From positions 1 through 48,526 of the forward strand of contig CAYSXI010000014.1 in the NCBI GenBank assembly GCA_964434955.1: a stretch of 48,526 nt of DNA, written 5' to 3'. The number at the start of each line of letters is the position of its first letter. Position 1 is the stretch's first letter. The notes under the pieces were generated by a model. The model made no database searches. It saw only the letters and a list, made by a program, of their open reading frames with translations, and was not told the origin of the DNA. Source of the stretch: JANQLU01 sp964434955 (GTDB lineage Bacteria > Planctomycetota > Planctomycetia > Pirellulales > Pirellulaceae). Below, piece by piece: positions 15,510-24,520 of the stretch. Made by a program: the position numbers and the translations under genes.

Positions 15510-18317
15510 ATGATCAAAAACTGCTACATTCTTTTGCCCTGCCACAGCCTCGAAGACTTTCCGGTTTTTCATACCGGGGACGATGCCGAAAGCATCCTCG
15601 CAAACTGGACCTGCATGTGGCATCCAGAACTCGTCGCCAACTGTGGCAAAATGCCACAATGGGAGCGTGTCGAGGAGCCACCCGAAGATGAAGAGCCGGC
15701 AGTCGTCTTTGTTCCAACGATCAGTAGCGAGCAACTGCCGACCGGTTTTGCTGACCGAATGGCCGATCAAAAGTCCATCCTGATTCGAGACCAGGTATCG
15801 CGGCATGATGTCCTCTCTGCGTTGGACGAGTGCCTTTCCAATTCAATCGACCAGAACGCGATCCACGACTTTTTTGCCTTGGGCTACGCCTACCTCCAAG
15901 TGCAATTGATGGCCAGAATGCTTCGCTACACGACCTATCTCGACGAGGCCCAGTTTTCAAAGCTCGTTTTGGCCGCGGCGAAACTCGCGGTCGACGGGAA
16001 GCTGGACGATTGCCACGAAAAGCTCACCGCCTGTTTTGATTTGCTTTGCGAGGAACGGAATCGCTTTTACCCGATGGACGCGTTCCTGATCGATCTGACA
16101 TTGGTCGCGGAAACAACGGCCGGCAAATCGTTGCGAAGTTCCATCGAGAGCTCGTCGGTCTGCAACTACCTGATGACCGGTCGAACCCTGGAATCCATTC
16201 GGGATTCAAAACCAGAAACATTCGAATCCATTCGAAAATCGGATTCGGACATTAAATGTTTTGTTTCCGGACAGCATGAAGAGCTTCCTACGCAATTGCT
16301 TTCGATTGAATCGCTCTTGAACCAGGTTAGCGCCGGCCAGGCCACCTATGATTCTTTGATCGATCGGAAGAACCGGGTCTTTGCGCGGAGACGTTTTGGT
16401 CTTGGAAACCGGCTGCCTGTGATTCTTCACGGACACGACTTTCAAGGTGCCATCCACGCAACGATGGACGAAGGAAATTTTCCGGAAGGCTCTCACCCGA
16501 ATATACGCTGGGACGGCATCGAAGGCGAAACCATTGACGCCACAGGCCGTCACCCGCTTTCGGCGGAAACGGCAGACGCATTCTTGAATCTCGGCGTAAC
16601 CATTGGCGAATCGCTCGACTCGGCCCATACCGCGTCGCTGATGTTTGCCCACTGGCCGGGAAAAACCTGTTCTTATTTTGACGACTTGGTGCGTTGCGCC
16701 CAATTCGGAAACGTGCTTGGCTCGTTTGTGACACTGGACGAATATTTCGGACAGGTGGAAGACCCGGGCTTCGGCGAGGAATTCACCTCCGATCAATACC
16801 AAACACCATTCCTCTCCCAATCGCTGATCCGAAAGAAATCCGATTCCATTTCCCAGGTGATCGATTATTGGAATCGCGAATATCGTTTTCGCAATGCTCG
16901 CGCGTTCGAATTCCTTAACCGAGCGGTTTCCCGAAAATCGAATCAAGATGCCCCTTCGATGATTGGTGAGGTTGACCGCAATGAATTGGATCGTTCGGTC
17001 GAGTCGCCGCCTTCTGAGGCATTGGCAACGTCGATCGACCAAGCTGAAAAGGACGCTGCCGAGCAACTGGCTTCCCGAGTGAACAATGGAAAGGATTCGA
17101 GCAAGCTCGGTTTGGTCGTGCTGAACCCCAACTCCTTCACTCGCCGTCAAAAAATCGAGGTCGGTAATAACCTGGACTTGGACACGAGCGTCGAGCCCGT
17201 CTTCGCGGCTTGTCAATCGTCTCGCGAACTGGTTGTCGACGTTCCAGCGATGGGGTTCGTCTCGATTCCGCCCGGAAATTTCGTTTCGAAAGTACGAGCC
17301 AAAAGACAGGTTCCCTTGGTGGAGGATCTTACGCTTCGAAATGAGTTCCTCGAGCTGACCCTGGATGAAGCGTCGGGCGCGCTTCGCAGCATTCATCTTT
17401 ATGGTCAACGCGGTAACGTCTTTTCCCAGCAGTTGGCGATCCGACAACGAGCGGCTCGACAAAGCCGCGGTGGCGCATCGACCGTTTATTCGATAATGAA
17501 GGCCGATTCAGTGAAAGTGATTGAGAATGGTTCGGTCTCAGCGGCGATCCAGGCCCGTGGAAAAATCATGAGCGGTGACAACGACGGGGAAGTTCTCGCT
17601 GAGTTTCAACAGACGTTTCGGCTGATACGTGGTAAGCGAGTGATTGAATGCGATGTCGAACTCAGCCCGCAAAAAGCACCCCGCAATGATCCCTGGAACA
17701 GTTACTATTGCCTCCGATTTGCCTGGCCAAACGAATCGGCCACACTTTATCGCAGCGTCAATGACACGCGAAATCCGGTTAGCGAAAACAAGTTCGAAGC
17801 CCCCCAGTTTATTGAGATCGACGATGCCAGCAGCCGGATCACCCTTCTGACAAACGGGCTTCCATATCATCGCCGCGTTGGATATCGCAAGTTGGACTCG
17901 CTCCTGATCGTCAGTGGTGAATCCCGCCAACGTTTTCGCTATGGGATTGGCGTCGGTATCGAAAACCCGAATCAACAAGCGGCCGACTTTGCAACTTCCT
18001 GTGCGACAGTTGAATGCCCCGCAGGCGATTCCAAATCTGCATTCCTTTTCCATTTTGATCAGCGTTCTGTGATGGCGACCGACTGGGAGGCCATTTCCAA
18101 CGATCAGGGCGAATGCATTGGAGCTCGAATTCGAATCCTTGAGTGCAAAGGGCGCTCGGGCACACTCCAGATCACAGCCCCTTATGACGTGATCCGATGT
18201 CACCGCACCAACTTTAATCGCCAAGTTGAAACCGATGGCAAGGTTGACAAGGGGAAAGGCGTATTTGATTTTGGTGCCAACGATTACTTTCAAGTCGAGT
18301 TATTTTGGAAAGCATGA
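15510..18317 (+). CDS. GH38 (alpha-mannosidase)-like protein with atypical N-terminus
   Basis: The 935-residue protein has no signal peptide. The part from about residue 530 looks like the GH38 C-terminal beta-sandwich: LVVLNPNSFTRRQKIEV, then LRNEFLELTLDEASGALRSI, QTFRLIRGKRVIECDVEL, DPWNSYYCLRFAWP and RFRYGIGVGIENP. The middle has SLMFAHWPGKTCSYFDDL and LGSFVTLDEYF, as in GH38 catalytic modules. Known GH38 enzymes start with HxHxDxGW, which supplies zinc ligands; here the start is CHSLEDFPVFHTGDD, so that motif is not conserved. It may be a divergent or non-classical hydrolase, or inactive. Its stop overlaps the cmk start as ATGA, which suggests translational coupling. Substrate and activity are unknown. 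Confidence 0.65.
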   Translation: MIKNCYILLPCHSLEDFPVFHTGDDAESILANWTCMWHPELVANCGKMPQWERVEEPPEDEEPAVVFVPTISSEQLPTGFADRMADQKSILIRDQVSRHDVLSALDECLSNSIDQNAIHDFFALGYAYLQVQLMARMLRYTTYLDEAQFSKLVLAAAKLAVDGKLDDCHEKLTACFDLLCEERNRFYPMDAFLIDLTLVAETTAGKSLRSSIESSSVCNYLMTGRTLESIRDSKPETFESIRKSDSDIKCFVSGQHEELPTQLLSIESLLNQVSAGQATYDSLIDRKNRVFARRRFGLGNRLPVILHGHDFQGAIHATMDEGNFPEGSHPNIRWDGIEGETIDATGRHPLSAETADAFLNLGVTIGESLDSAHTASLMFAHWPGKTCSYFDDLVRCAQFGNVLGSFVTLDEYFGQVEDPGFGEEFTSDQYQTPFLSQSLIRKKSDSISQVIDYWNREYRFRNARAFEFLNRAVSRKSNQDAPSMIGEVDRNELDRSVESPPSEALATSIDQAEKDAAEQLASRVNNGKDSSKLGLVVLNPNSFTRRQKIEVGNNLDLDTSVEPVFAACQSSRELVVDVPAMGFVSIPPGNFVSKVRAKRQVPLVEDLTLRNEFLELTLDEASGALRSIHLYGQRGNVFSQQLAIRQRAARQSRGGASTVYSIMKADSVKVIENGSVSAAIQARGKIMSGDNDGEVLAEFQQTFRLIRGKRVIECDVELSPQKAPRNDPWNSYYCLRFAWPNESATLYRSVNDTRNPVSENKFEAPQFIEIDDASSRITLLTNGLPYHRRVGYRKLDSLLIVSGESRQRFRYGIGVGIENPNQQAADFATSCATVECPAGDSKSAFLFHFDQRSVMATDWEAISNDQGECIGARIRILECKGRSGTLQITAPYDVIRCHRTNFNRQVETDGKVDKGKGVFDFGANDYFQVELFWKA

Positions 18318-18976
18318 TCATCACGATTGATGGTCCCGCTGGGGCCGGAAAAAGTTCGGTTGCAAAAATGCTGGCGCAGCGATTGGGATTCCGGTTCCTC
18401 GACACGGGCGCTATGTATCGCGCGATCGCCTGGCTTTCCATCACCGAGGAAATCGAATCGATGAGTTCCGAAAAATTTCGGAATATGATCGATCAACTCG
18501 AGATCGAAATTGACGAGAAAAAAATTCGGATCAACGGATTTGACGTCACGACAGTCATTCGGCAACCGCATGTCACCGCTCGGGTTTCCGTTATCGCTGA
18601 CGAAGTTTACGTTCGCGACAAGCTGGTCCAGCAGCAACGCGAAATCGCCAAAGAAGGTAACTATGTATGTGAAGGTCGCGATCAAGGGACCGAAGTGTTT
18701 CCCGATTCAAGATGCAAGATTTTCTTGACGGCTTCCGCCGAAGAACGCGCGAAACGACGAACCCGAGACCTCAACCTCAACGGCGAAGTCGTGACGGAAA
18801 CGGAAATCCTCAAACAGCAGATCGATCGCGACCAACGCGATGAAACACGTCCCGTTGGACGATTATTCAAAGCCGATGATGCGATTGAAGTCGTATCCGA
18901 TGGCATGGAACTTGATGAGGTCGTCGACCGATTGGAAGAAATCGCGAGAGACCGATTAGGCCTACCCAAAGAATGA
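18314..18976 (+). CDS. cmk: cytidylate kinase
   Basis: The 220-residue enzyme phosphorylates CMP and dCMP with ATP in the cytosol, in pyrimidine nucleotide supply. It has the P-loop GPAGAGKS at residues 7-14, the CMP-binding LDTGAMYRA, the family motif EGRDQGTEVFPDS and the lid-type arginines in QRDETRPVGRL. The expected EGRDIGT is EGRDQGT here, a mild variant. The start chosen is ATG 18314, overlapping the previous stop by 4 nt; an in-frame TTG lies three codons upstream. Its own stop overlaps the plsC start by 4 nt, as often seen for cmk-plsC pairs. Confidence 0.95.
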   Translation: MIITIDGPAGAGKSSVAKMLAQRLGFRFLDTGAMYRAIAWLSITEEIESMSSEKFRNMIDQLEIEIDEKKIRINGFDVTTVIRQPHVTARVSVIADEVYVRDKLVQQQREIAKEGNYVCEGRDQGTEVFPDSRCKIFLTASAEERAKRRTRDLNLNGEVVTETEILKQQIDRDQRDETRPVGRLFKADDAIEVVSDGMELDEVVDRLEEIARDRLGLPKE

Positions 18977-19695
18977 GCAACGAAAACAATTCGGAATCCA
19001 GCTCCGAAATAACAACCGGGACAAAGAAGGCGAAGAAACCCTTCAAGCGAACGCTTACGAAACGCGTCGGCTATCGAATCATTCAATTCTTGATGCGCGT
19101 TTCGTTCTTTGCCTACTTTCGATTCCGCGCGCTCAACCGAAACAACTTCCCGAAATCGGGCGGGGCTCTCGTTTGCAGTAATCACCAGAGCAACCTGGAC
19201 CCACCACTGGTCGGACATTGTTGTCCGAGGCGACTTAACTACCTTGCTCGCAAAACGCTTTTCAAGTCATTTCTGCTTCGCTGGATCATCGAGTTTCTGG
19301 ATGCCATTCCGCTGGACAAACAGGGGATGGGAATCGCCGGTATCAAGGAGACCATGAAACGTCTCAAACGCGAGGAGATGGTCCTGATTTTTCCGGAAGG
19401 GACTCGAACTTCCGATGGTGAACTAAAAAAACTGCAGCCCGGATTTCTGGTGATTGCCCGCCGAACCAAGGTCCCGCTTGTCCCGGTTGGAATCGACGGT
19501 GCGTTTCAAAGCTGGCCGCGTGGCGGCAAATTCCCGCGCCCTTCCAAGATTGTCGTTTCGGTCGGTGAGCCGATTATGTTTGACGAGTATGGCGATTTGG
19601 ATGATGACGGAATTCTCGAACTTCTCCACCAAAGAATCTCTGTGGAGTTTGAAAAGGCCCGACAGCGCGTGATTGGCAAGAAGGCCAAGGTCTAA
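18973..19695 (+). CDS. plsC: 1-acyl-sn-glycerol-3-phosphate acyltransferase (PlsC family)
   Basis: The 240-residue protein carries the acyltransferase motifs HX4D (NHQSNLD, His71 and Asp76), IPLDKQGMG (block II-like) and FPEGTRTSDG (EGTR at 142-145), then VPLVPVGIDG. Family members transfer an acyl chain to lysophosphatidate at the inner membrane in phospholipid synthesis. A basic N-terminal region precedes a hydrophobic segment (IIQFLMRVSFFAYF) that probably associates with the membrane. Overlap with cmk (ATGA) indicates coupled translation. The exact acyl donor or acceptor is not determined. Confidence 0.93.
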   Translation: MSNENNSESSSEITTGTKKAKKPFKRTLTKRVGYRIIQFLMRVSFFAYFRFRALNRNNFPKSGGALVCSNHQSNLDPPLVGHCCPRRLNYLARKTLFKSFLLRWIIEFLDAIPLDKQGMGIAGIKETMKRLKREEMVLIFPEGTRTSDGELKKLQPGFLVIARRTKVPLVPVGIDGAFQSWPRGGKFPRPSKIVVSVGEPIMFDEYGDLDDDGILELLHQRISVEFEKARQRVIGKKAKV

Positions 19696-19823
19696 ATCTG
19701 GAAACCGGAATTTCGCCTGGCCAGCCTATTTCGATTGCCAACGGATTGGTTGTCCCCAGGATCCCGGTCGCACAAAATCATAGTTGCTGTTTGAGCCCGA
19801 ACGTTTGGCAAAGGGAGAGTGAT

Positions 19824-20408
19824 GTGAATATTCAACCCGTCCGCGTCTTGATTGCGAGCGCATTGGCTTCGGTTGCAATTTTCTTTTGGGGTTTTCTTTA
19901 TTGGACCGTGATCCCGCATCCATCTTTTACGTATAAGAATCTCAAGCAAAGCCAGTTGGACCAATTTGACAAAACGCTTGCTGGGCTTGATCGGGGGACC
20001 TATTTGAATCCGCGAATGCGACCTTACGAGGGGGAATCCACGGAAGAGTCGATGGAGCGAATTGAGTCCCAGGCCTTCTACATGATCAGCATCGTTCCCA
20101 AGGGCGTGCCGCCGATGCCGCCGGTTACCTTCCTCCAGGCATTCGTGCATGGATTCGCCAGTGCGGCAATCCTGGGGGTTTTGCTGAGCATGCTACGAAA
20201 TTCTTTTTGTTGTTATTCTCACCGATTGTTTTTCGTATTCATGATCGGCCTGTTTGCGACAATTTGGATTGACAGTGGTGAATCGATCTGGTGGTTTCGA
20301 TCTTGTGGTGTAACTGTCTGGCATTGCATTTATCATATTGGAGCATGGCTCCTTGCCGGGGCCGTGATGGCCGCCATTATCAAGCCGGCAAATCTTGAAA
20401 CAAAATAA
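19824..20408 (+). CDS. membrane protein of unknown function
   Basis: The product of about 194 residues has a transmembrane span near the N-terminus (VLIASALASVAIFFWGFLYW), a soluble loop with a PRMRPYEGESTEESMERIES segment, and three C-terminal spans (FVHGFASAAILGVLLSM, LFFVFMIGLFATIWI and YHIGAWLLAGAVMAAII). The GTG at 19824 is preferred over an upstream TTG because AGGGAGAG lies just before it. I recognise no family; the YTVIP/W-rich spans look like conserved hypothetical planctomycete proteins, but that is inference. It lies between plsC and ggt on the same strand. Confidence 0.7.
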   Translation: MNIQPVRVLIASALASVAIFFWGFLYWTVIPHPSFTYKNLKQSQLDQFDKTLAGLDRGTYLNPRMRPYEGESTEESMERIESQAFYMISIVPKGVPPMPPVTFLQAFVHGFASAAILGVLLSMLRNSFCCYSHRLFFVFMIGLFATIWIDSGESIWWFRSCGVTVWHCIYHIGAWLLAGAVMAAIIKPANLETK

Positions 20409-20445
20409 CCCTGTTCTCCCCGGAATATTTTTTAGGACTTCATTC

Positions 20446-22161
20446 ATGACTCGTCCAACTTGCCTCGCATTTGCCTTGATTGTGATCTGTTCGTTCGGAC
20501 AATGCGCCGATGCTCAAGACCGGATCACGGGAAAATCCTTCGCAACGCGTTCGGAAGTCATCGCGAGAAACGGAATGGCCGCGACGAGCCAACCCCTTGC
20601 GACACAAGTTGCTTTGGACATCTTGAAAAAGGGCGGTTCTGCGGTGGACGCCGCCATCGCGGCGAACGCAACCCTTGGATTGATGGAGCCGACAGGAAAT
20701 GGAATTGGTGGCGATCTATTCGCAATCGTATGGGACGCGAAAACCCAAAAGCTCTACGGACTGAATGCCAGCGGCAGGTCTCCCAAAGGACTGAGCTATG
20801 AACAGCTAAAACAGATCTTGAAGGACCAAAACCGGGAGTCGATTCCTTCGCTGGGTCCGCTGCCGGTCAGTGTTCCTGGCTGCGTTGACGGCTGGTTTGA
20901 ATTGCACAAGAAGTTCGGCAAGCTACCGATGGACGAAGTTTTGTCACCGGCCGTTGGTTATGCGCGAGAGGGCTTTCCCGTTTCCGAGTTGATCGCGTAC
21001 TACTGGGCCCGGAGTCGTTTCCTGGCCCGTTACCCGGGTTTTCGAGAAACGTTTTTGCCGGGCGGCAAGGCTCCTGCCAAGGGAGAGATTTTCAAGAACC
21101 CGATGCTCGCAAACACGCTTGAACGTTTGGGCAAAGATGGGCGGGACGTCTTTTACAAAGGCGAGTTCGCAAAAGTCATGGCCAAGTTCATGAAAGAAAA
21201 CGGTGGCTATCTGACCTATGAAGATTTTTCGACGCACAAAAGCGAATGGGTGGAGCCAGTTTCAACCAACTACCGAGGCTACGATGTTTGGGAGTTGCCA
21301 CCGAACGGCCAAGGGATCGCCGCACTTCAAATTCTGAATGTGATGGAAGGCTATGACGTCGGCAAGTTCGGGTTTGGCAGCGCTGACCACCTTCACTTTT
21401 TCCTGGAAGCCAAAAAGCTGGCCTTTGCCGACCGAGCCAAGTTTTACGCGGATCCTGCTTTCAACAAGATTCCCGTTGCCGAACTCATCTCCAAGGAATA
21501 TGCCAACCAGCAAAGAAAGCGGATTCGCCCCACCCGAGCCGCTCGCTCCGTTCGCCCCGGCAATCCCGCGCTCAACCACGGGGATACGATTTATTTGACG
21601 GTTGCGGACAAAGACCGGAACATGGTCTCACTGATTCAAAGCAACTATCGTGGGATGGGCTCTGGAATGTGCCCACCGGGCCTAGGTTTCTGTTTTCAAG
21701 ATCGAGGCGAATTGTTTGACATGCGCCCGGGTCAATTCAACACCTACGCCCCGGGAAAACGGCCGTTCCACACGATCATCCCTGCGTTTATCACGAAGGA
21801 TGGAAAGCCATTCATGAGTTTCGGCGTGATGGGCGGAGCGACTCAACCTCAGGCGCACGCGCAAATCGTCATGAACATGGTTGATTTCAAGATGAACATC
21901 CAGGAAGCCGGTGATGCGCCGCGATTGATTCACAGCGGCTCGTCCCAACCGACCGGTCAAGTCATGACCGACGGCGGCGTGGTCAACATGGAGTCGGGTT
22001 TCGACTACGAAGTCATTCGGGCGTTGATGGGACGCGGCCACAAGATTCAGTTCGCCAACGGACCCTACGGCGGATATCAGGCAATCATGTTCGATGCAAA
22101 AAACGGGGTCTACTACGGAGCCAGCGAGTCACGAAAAGATGGCCAGGCAGCCGGCTATTGA
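20446..22161 (+). CDS. ggt: gamma-glutamyltranspeptidase
   Basis: The 571-residue preprotein has a signal peptide (CLAFALIVICSFGQCADA) and is predicted periplasmic or secreted. The large-subunit region begins NGMAATSQPLATQVALDIL with GGSAVDAAIAANATLGL and GNGIGGDLFAIVWD. The small subunit should begin at Thr381 in HGDTIYLTV, which aligns with the autoprocessing nucleophile, followed by VADKDRNMVSLIQSNYRGMGSG and SFGVMGGATQPQAH. The enzyme cleaves gamma-glutamyl bonds, for example of glutathione. I chose ATG 20446 over an upstream TTG because it starts the signal peptide. The 3' end overlaps nadE tail to tail by 7 bases. Confidence 0.95.
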   Translation: MTRPTCLAFALIVICSFGQCADAQDRITGKSFATRSEVIARNGMAATSQPLATQVALDILKKGGSAVDAAIAANATLGLMEPTGNGIGGDLFAIVWDAKTQKLYGLNASGRSPKGLSYEQLKQILKDQNRESIPSLGPLPVSVPGCVDGWFELHKKFGKLPMDEVLSPAVGYAREGFPVSELIAYYWARSRFLARYPGFRETFLPGGKAPAKGEIFKNPMLANTLERLGKDGRDVFYKGEFAKVMAKFMKENGGYLTYEDFSTHKSEWVEPVSTNYRGYDVWELPPNGQGIAALQILNVMEGYDVGKFGFGSADHLHFFLEAKKLAFADRAKFYADPAFNKIPVAELISKEYANQQRKRIRPTRAARSVRPGNPALNHGDTIYLTVADKDRNMVSLIQSNYRGMGSGMCPPGLGFCFQDRGELFDMRPGQFNTYAPGKRPFHTIIPAFITKDGKPFMSFGVMGGATQPQAHAQIVMNMVDFKMNIQEAGDAPRLIHSGSSQPTGQVMTDGGVVNMESGFDYEVIRALMGRGHKIQFANGPYGGYQAIMFDAKNGVYYGASESRKDGQAAGY

Positions 22162-24140
22162 TTCGACTGGTTAAGTTCTCGCAGTTCTTTCTCAAACCCG
22201 CCGGACAGAATCGGAAAACGGCACCAGGTTTTGGGATCGAGGTTTTCGTCGTCAAGGTGAAATGAGGGCGCGTAACGTTCGCGCTTCCATTGGTTACGCG
22301 ACCACAGTCGAAAGAATCGATTGATCCAGGATAACATCTGCTCACGAGAATGATCCGGATACTCCACCTGGAGGTGCTTCAGCACTTCCGCCGGAGTCAA
22401 CTTGTCACGTATGGCGAGTCGTTCGATGAAGTCCAGAATGGGGTAGGGCATCAAGTCCGACTCATCCGTTTGATTCTGATCCGAAGGCCGCAACTCAGCG
22501 GTCGGCTGTTGCACATTGACGGCATTCAACGCCGAAATAGGAGCCAGGCCGGCCGGCCCTGTTGCTTCCATCCATTTCAACCATTGCCTCAAAAACGCCT
22601 TGTCGATTCCTGCGATTGGAGAAAGGCCACCGCTCGTGTCACCGTCCATCGTCGCGTAACCGACGGCAGCTTCACTGCGATTGCTGGTACTCAACAAAAG
22701 GGCCCCAAACAGATTGGCCAACATCCATACACCCGGGGACCGAACCCGTGCCTGAATATTTTGAAGTGCAATGTCATCCCTCTCCCAAGTCAAAGGTCTC
22801 TGAATAGCATCCGAAACCATTTGAACGTAATCATTGACAAGCGAATCCACGTCAAACTCAAGGTGCTTGGAATGGATAGCGTCCGCAACCTGACGCGCCG
22901 CATCCCGCGTGACCTGGGAGCTGTTTTTTGTCGCCTGATAGACGGTCGTGATCATCGAACGACAAAAGTCTTGCAGGCTCTCCCAGTTATTCGCCTCGGA
23001 AACATAGCCAAAACGGGATCGCATCCCGTCCAGGCCGATCGATTTTTCCGCGAACCGAAACATCATCGCCGAAAGCACCACCACAGCCGCCGAATCGGCT
23101 CCACCGCTCAGGGAAACGACCACACCCCGCGAGCGACTTTTGCGAACATAGTCGAACAAACCCAACGTCACAGCCCGCGTAAATTCTTCTTCCTTGATAT
23201 CGGTCGATGCCTCCCAAGGCTCCCGTACCAGTTCGCTTTTTTCCATCCCGATGTCAGGAAATACAAAGGGGACCGGAATCACATCACTCTCGTCGCCGTC
23301 GACATCGGGTTCAAAACTTCCGGTTCTCGCCCGAGTCACTCGGGTCGCATCGATATCAACAACCGCCGACGTCACCAACGCAGTTTCGAAAGTAAAACGG
23401 GGTGCGATTTGAACGAGCTCGCCGCCCGTAGCGATCATCGCATCGCCATCAAAAATCGCCCTTCCCGATTCGTTACCGACGAGATTGGCATAAACGTATG
23501 TGACTTGGAATGCGCGGGAGCCTTCAAGGACGAATCGCTTTCGAACCTCATGCTTTCCAAACGCGAAATGGCTTGCGCTGGGATTGAGCAATAGATCGGC
23601 GCCTCGCGAAGCCAAACTCGAGCCGGGGCGAGTTCCGACCCAGGCGTCTTCGCAAACCTCAAATCCAATTCGCACTCCCCCGATATCAAACAGATAGTCC
23701 CCGAGTGGATAAGCTTGGCCGTTAAACTCAACCTCGGCTTGAACCCCTTCGGGCCAACGCTTGAACCAGCGAGGCTCATAATGGATCCCATCACCGGCCA
23801 AGTGTTGCTTGGCGACAAATCCCGCGACTCGCCCATTGACGATCAAGCACGCGGTGTTGAACAGACCTCCGGCATGCATCATTGGAAGCCCGACCGAGAC
23901 AACGAGTCCCTCCGTTTTGTCGCAAAGCTGAAGCAATAAGTCCTGCGCGGTGGCCTGGATTCCGGGACTCATGAATGCGTCTTCGCAACCGTAACCGGTA
24001 ATGCAAAGTTCAGGCAAACAGAGGATCGACGCACCTTGTTTGCGGGCGGACTCGATCGCCGAAACAATGTTTCCAAAATTATTGTCCCAATCGAGCGGAG
24101 TCTGGTTGAGCGTGCCTGCGGCAACTTTGACGAGTTTCAT
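22155..24140 (-). CDS. nadE: glutamine-dependent NAD+ synthetase
   Basis: The 661-residue enzyme has an N-terminal nitrilase-type glutaminase domain with the Glu-Lys-Cys triad at about Glu44 (LPELCITGYG), Lys111 (VAKQHLAGDG) and Cys163 (GFEVCEDAW). The C-terminal synthetase domain has the PP-loop VVSLSGGADSAAVV (SGGADS at 345-350) and LLSTSNRSEAAVGYATMDGD. It amidates nicotinate adenine dinucleotide to NAD+ using ammonia channelled from glutamine. Length fits the two-domain form. It converges with ggt and shares a 7-base 3' overlap. Confidence 0.96.
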   Translation of the reverse strand: MKLVKVAAGTLNQTPLDWDNNFGNIVSAIESARKQGASILCLPELCITGYGCEDAFMSPGIQATAQDLLLQLCDKTEGLVVSVGLPMMHAGGLFNTACLIVNGRVAGFVAKQHLAGDGIHYEPRWFKRWPEGVQAEVEFNGQAYPLGDYLFDIGGVRIGFEVCEDAWVGTRPGSSLASRGADLLLNPSASHFAFGKHEVRKRFVLEGSRAFQVTYVYANLVGNESGRAIFDGDAMIATGGELVQIAPRFTFETALVTSAVVDIDATRVTRARTGSFEPDVDGDESDVIPVPFVFPDIGMEKSELVREPWEASTDIKEEEFTRAVTLGLFDYVRKSRSRGVVVSLSGGADSAAVVVLSAMMFRFAEKSIGLDGMRSRFGYVSEANNWESLQDFCRSMITTVYQATKNSSQVTRDAARQVADAIHSKHLEFDVDSLVNDYVQMVSDAIQRPLTWERDDIALQNIQARVRSPGVWMLANLFGALLLSTSNRSEAAVGYATMDGDTSGGLSPIAGIDKAFLRQWLKWMEATGPAGLAPISALNAVNVQQPTAELRPSDQNQTDESDLMPYPILDFIERLAIRDKLTPAEVLKHLQVEYPDHSREQMLSWINRFFRLWSRNQWKRERYAPSFHLDDENLDPKTWCRFPILSGGFEKELRELNQSNQ

Positions 24141-24520
24141 AGCCCGCGTTTCAAATCAGGAAGAAGCTATTGTTTGAACCGATCTGCGACCAGTTTCCTA
24201 ACCAAGTTTACTGGATCGGTAAATTCTTCGAAGCGCGGGTAACCGTGTACCAGTTAAGCTGTAGCGATTCGGACCTTTAAGAATACTCATCCGTACGCGG
24301 GACCTCTCGAAAACGCTCGGAAATTGAGTTCGCTCGCCAGATCTGGCATGACGCGCATTTGCCGCGGCGTATAATGGAAATGGGGAAGTTGATGGTTCGG
24401 CGACACCCGCCCGTTTTTATGAGAATCATTTCTCCCACGATACGAACAACCAGTAGCCAAGGTCGGGGCAACTGAATTCACGAAGAAACCCCGAGTTCCA
24501 ACAACTCAAAGAGCATTTGC
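24141..24520. other. 380-base divergent intergenic region
   Basis: This region separates nadE (minus) from the zinc-ribbon protein (plus). It contains a candidate -10 box at 24370-24375. The short minus-strand open frames here show no protein-like features and I do not call them. Confidence 0.5.
24370..24375 (+). promoter_or_regulatory. candidate -10 box for the zinc-ribbon membrane protein gene
   Basis: TATAAT lies about 145 bases upstream of the GTG start. No good -35 hexamer stands 16-18 bases before it, so the call is weak. Confidence 0.3.

Noticed and set aside
16206..17462. 418-residue minus-strand open frame
   Set aside because: It is antisense to the GH38-like gene, whose conserved segments lie in the plus frame, and shows no family features.
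22350..23594. 414-residue plus-strand open frame
   Set aside because: It is antisense to nadE, which has all catalytic motifs. The plus frame is Arg/His-rich, typical of a shadow.
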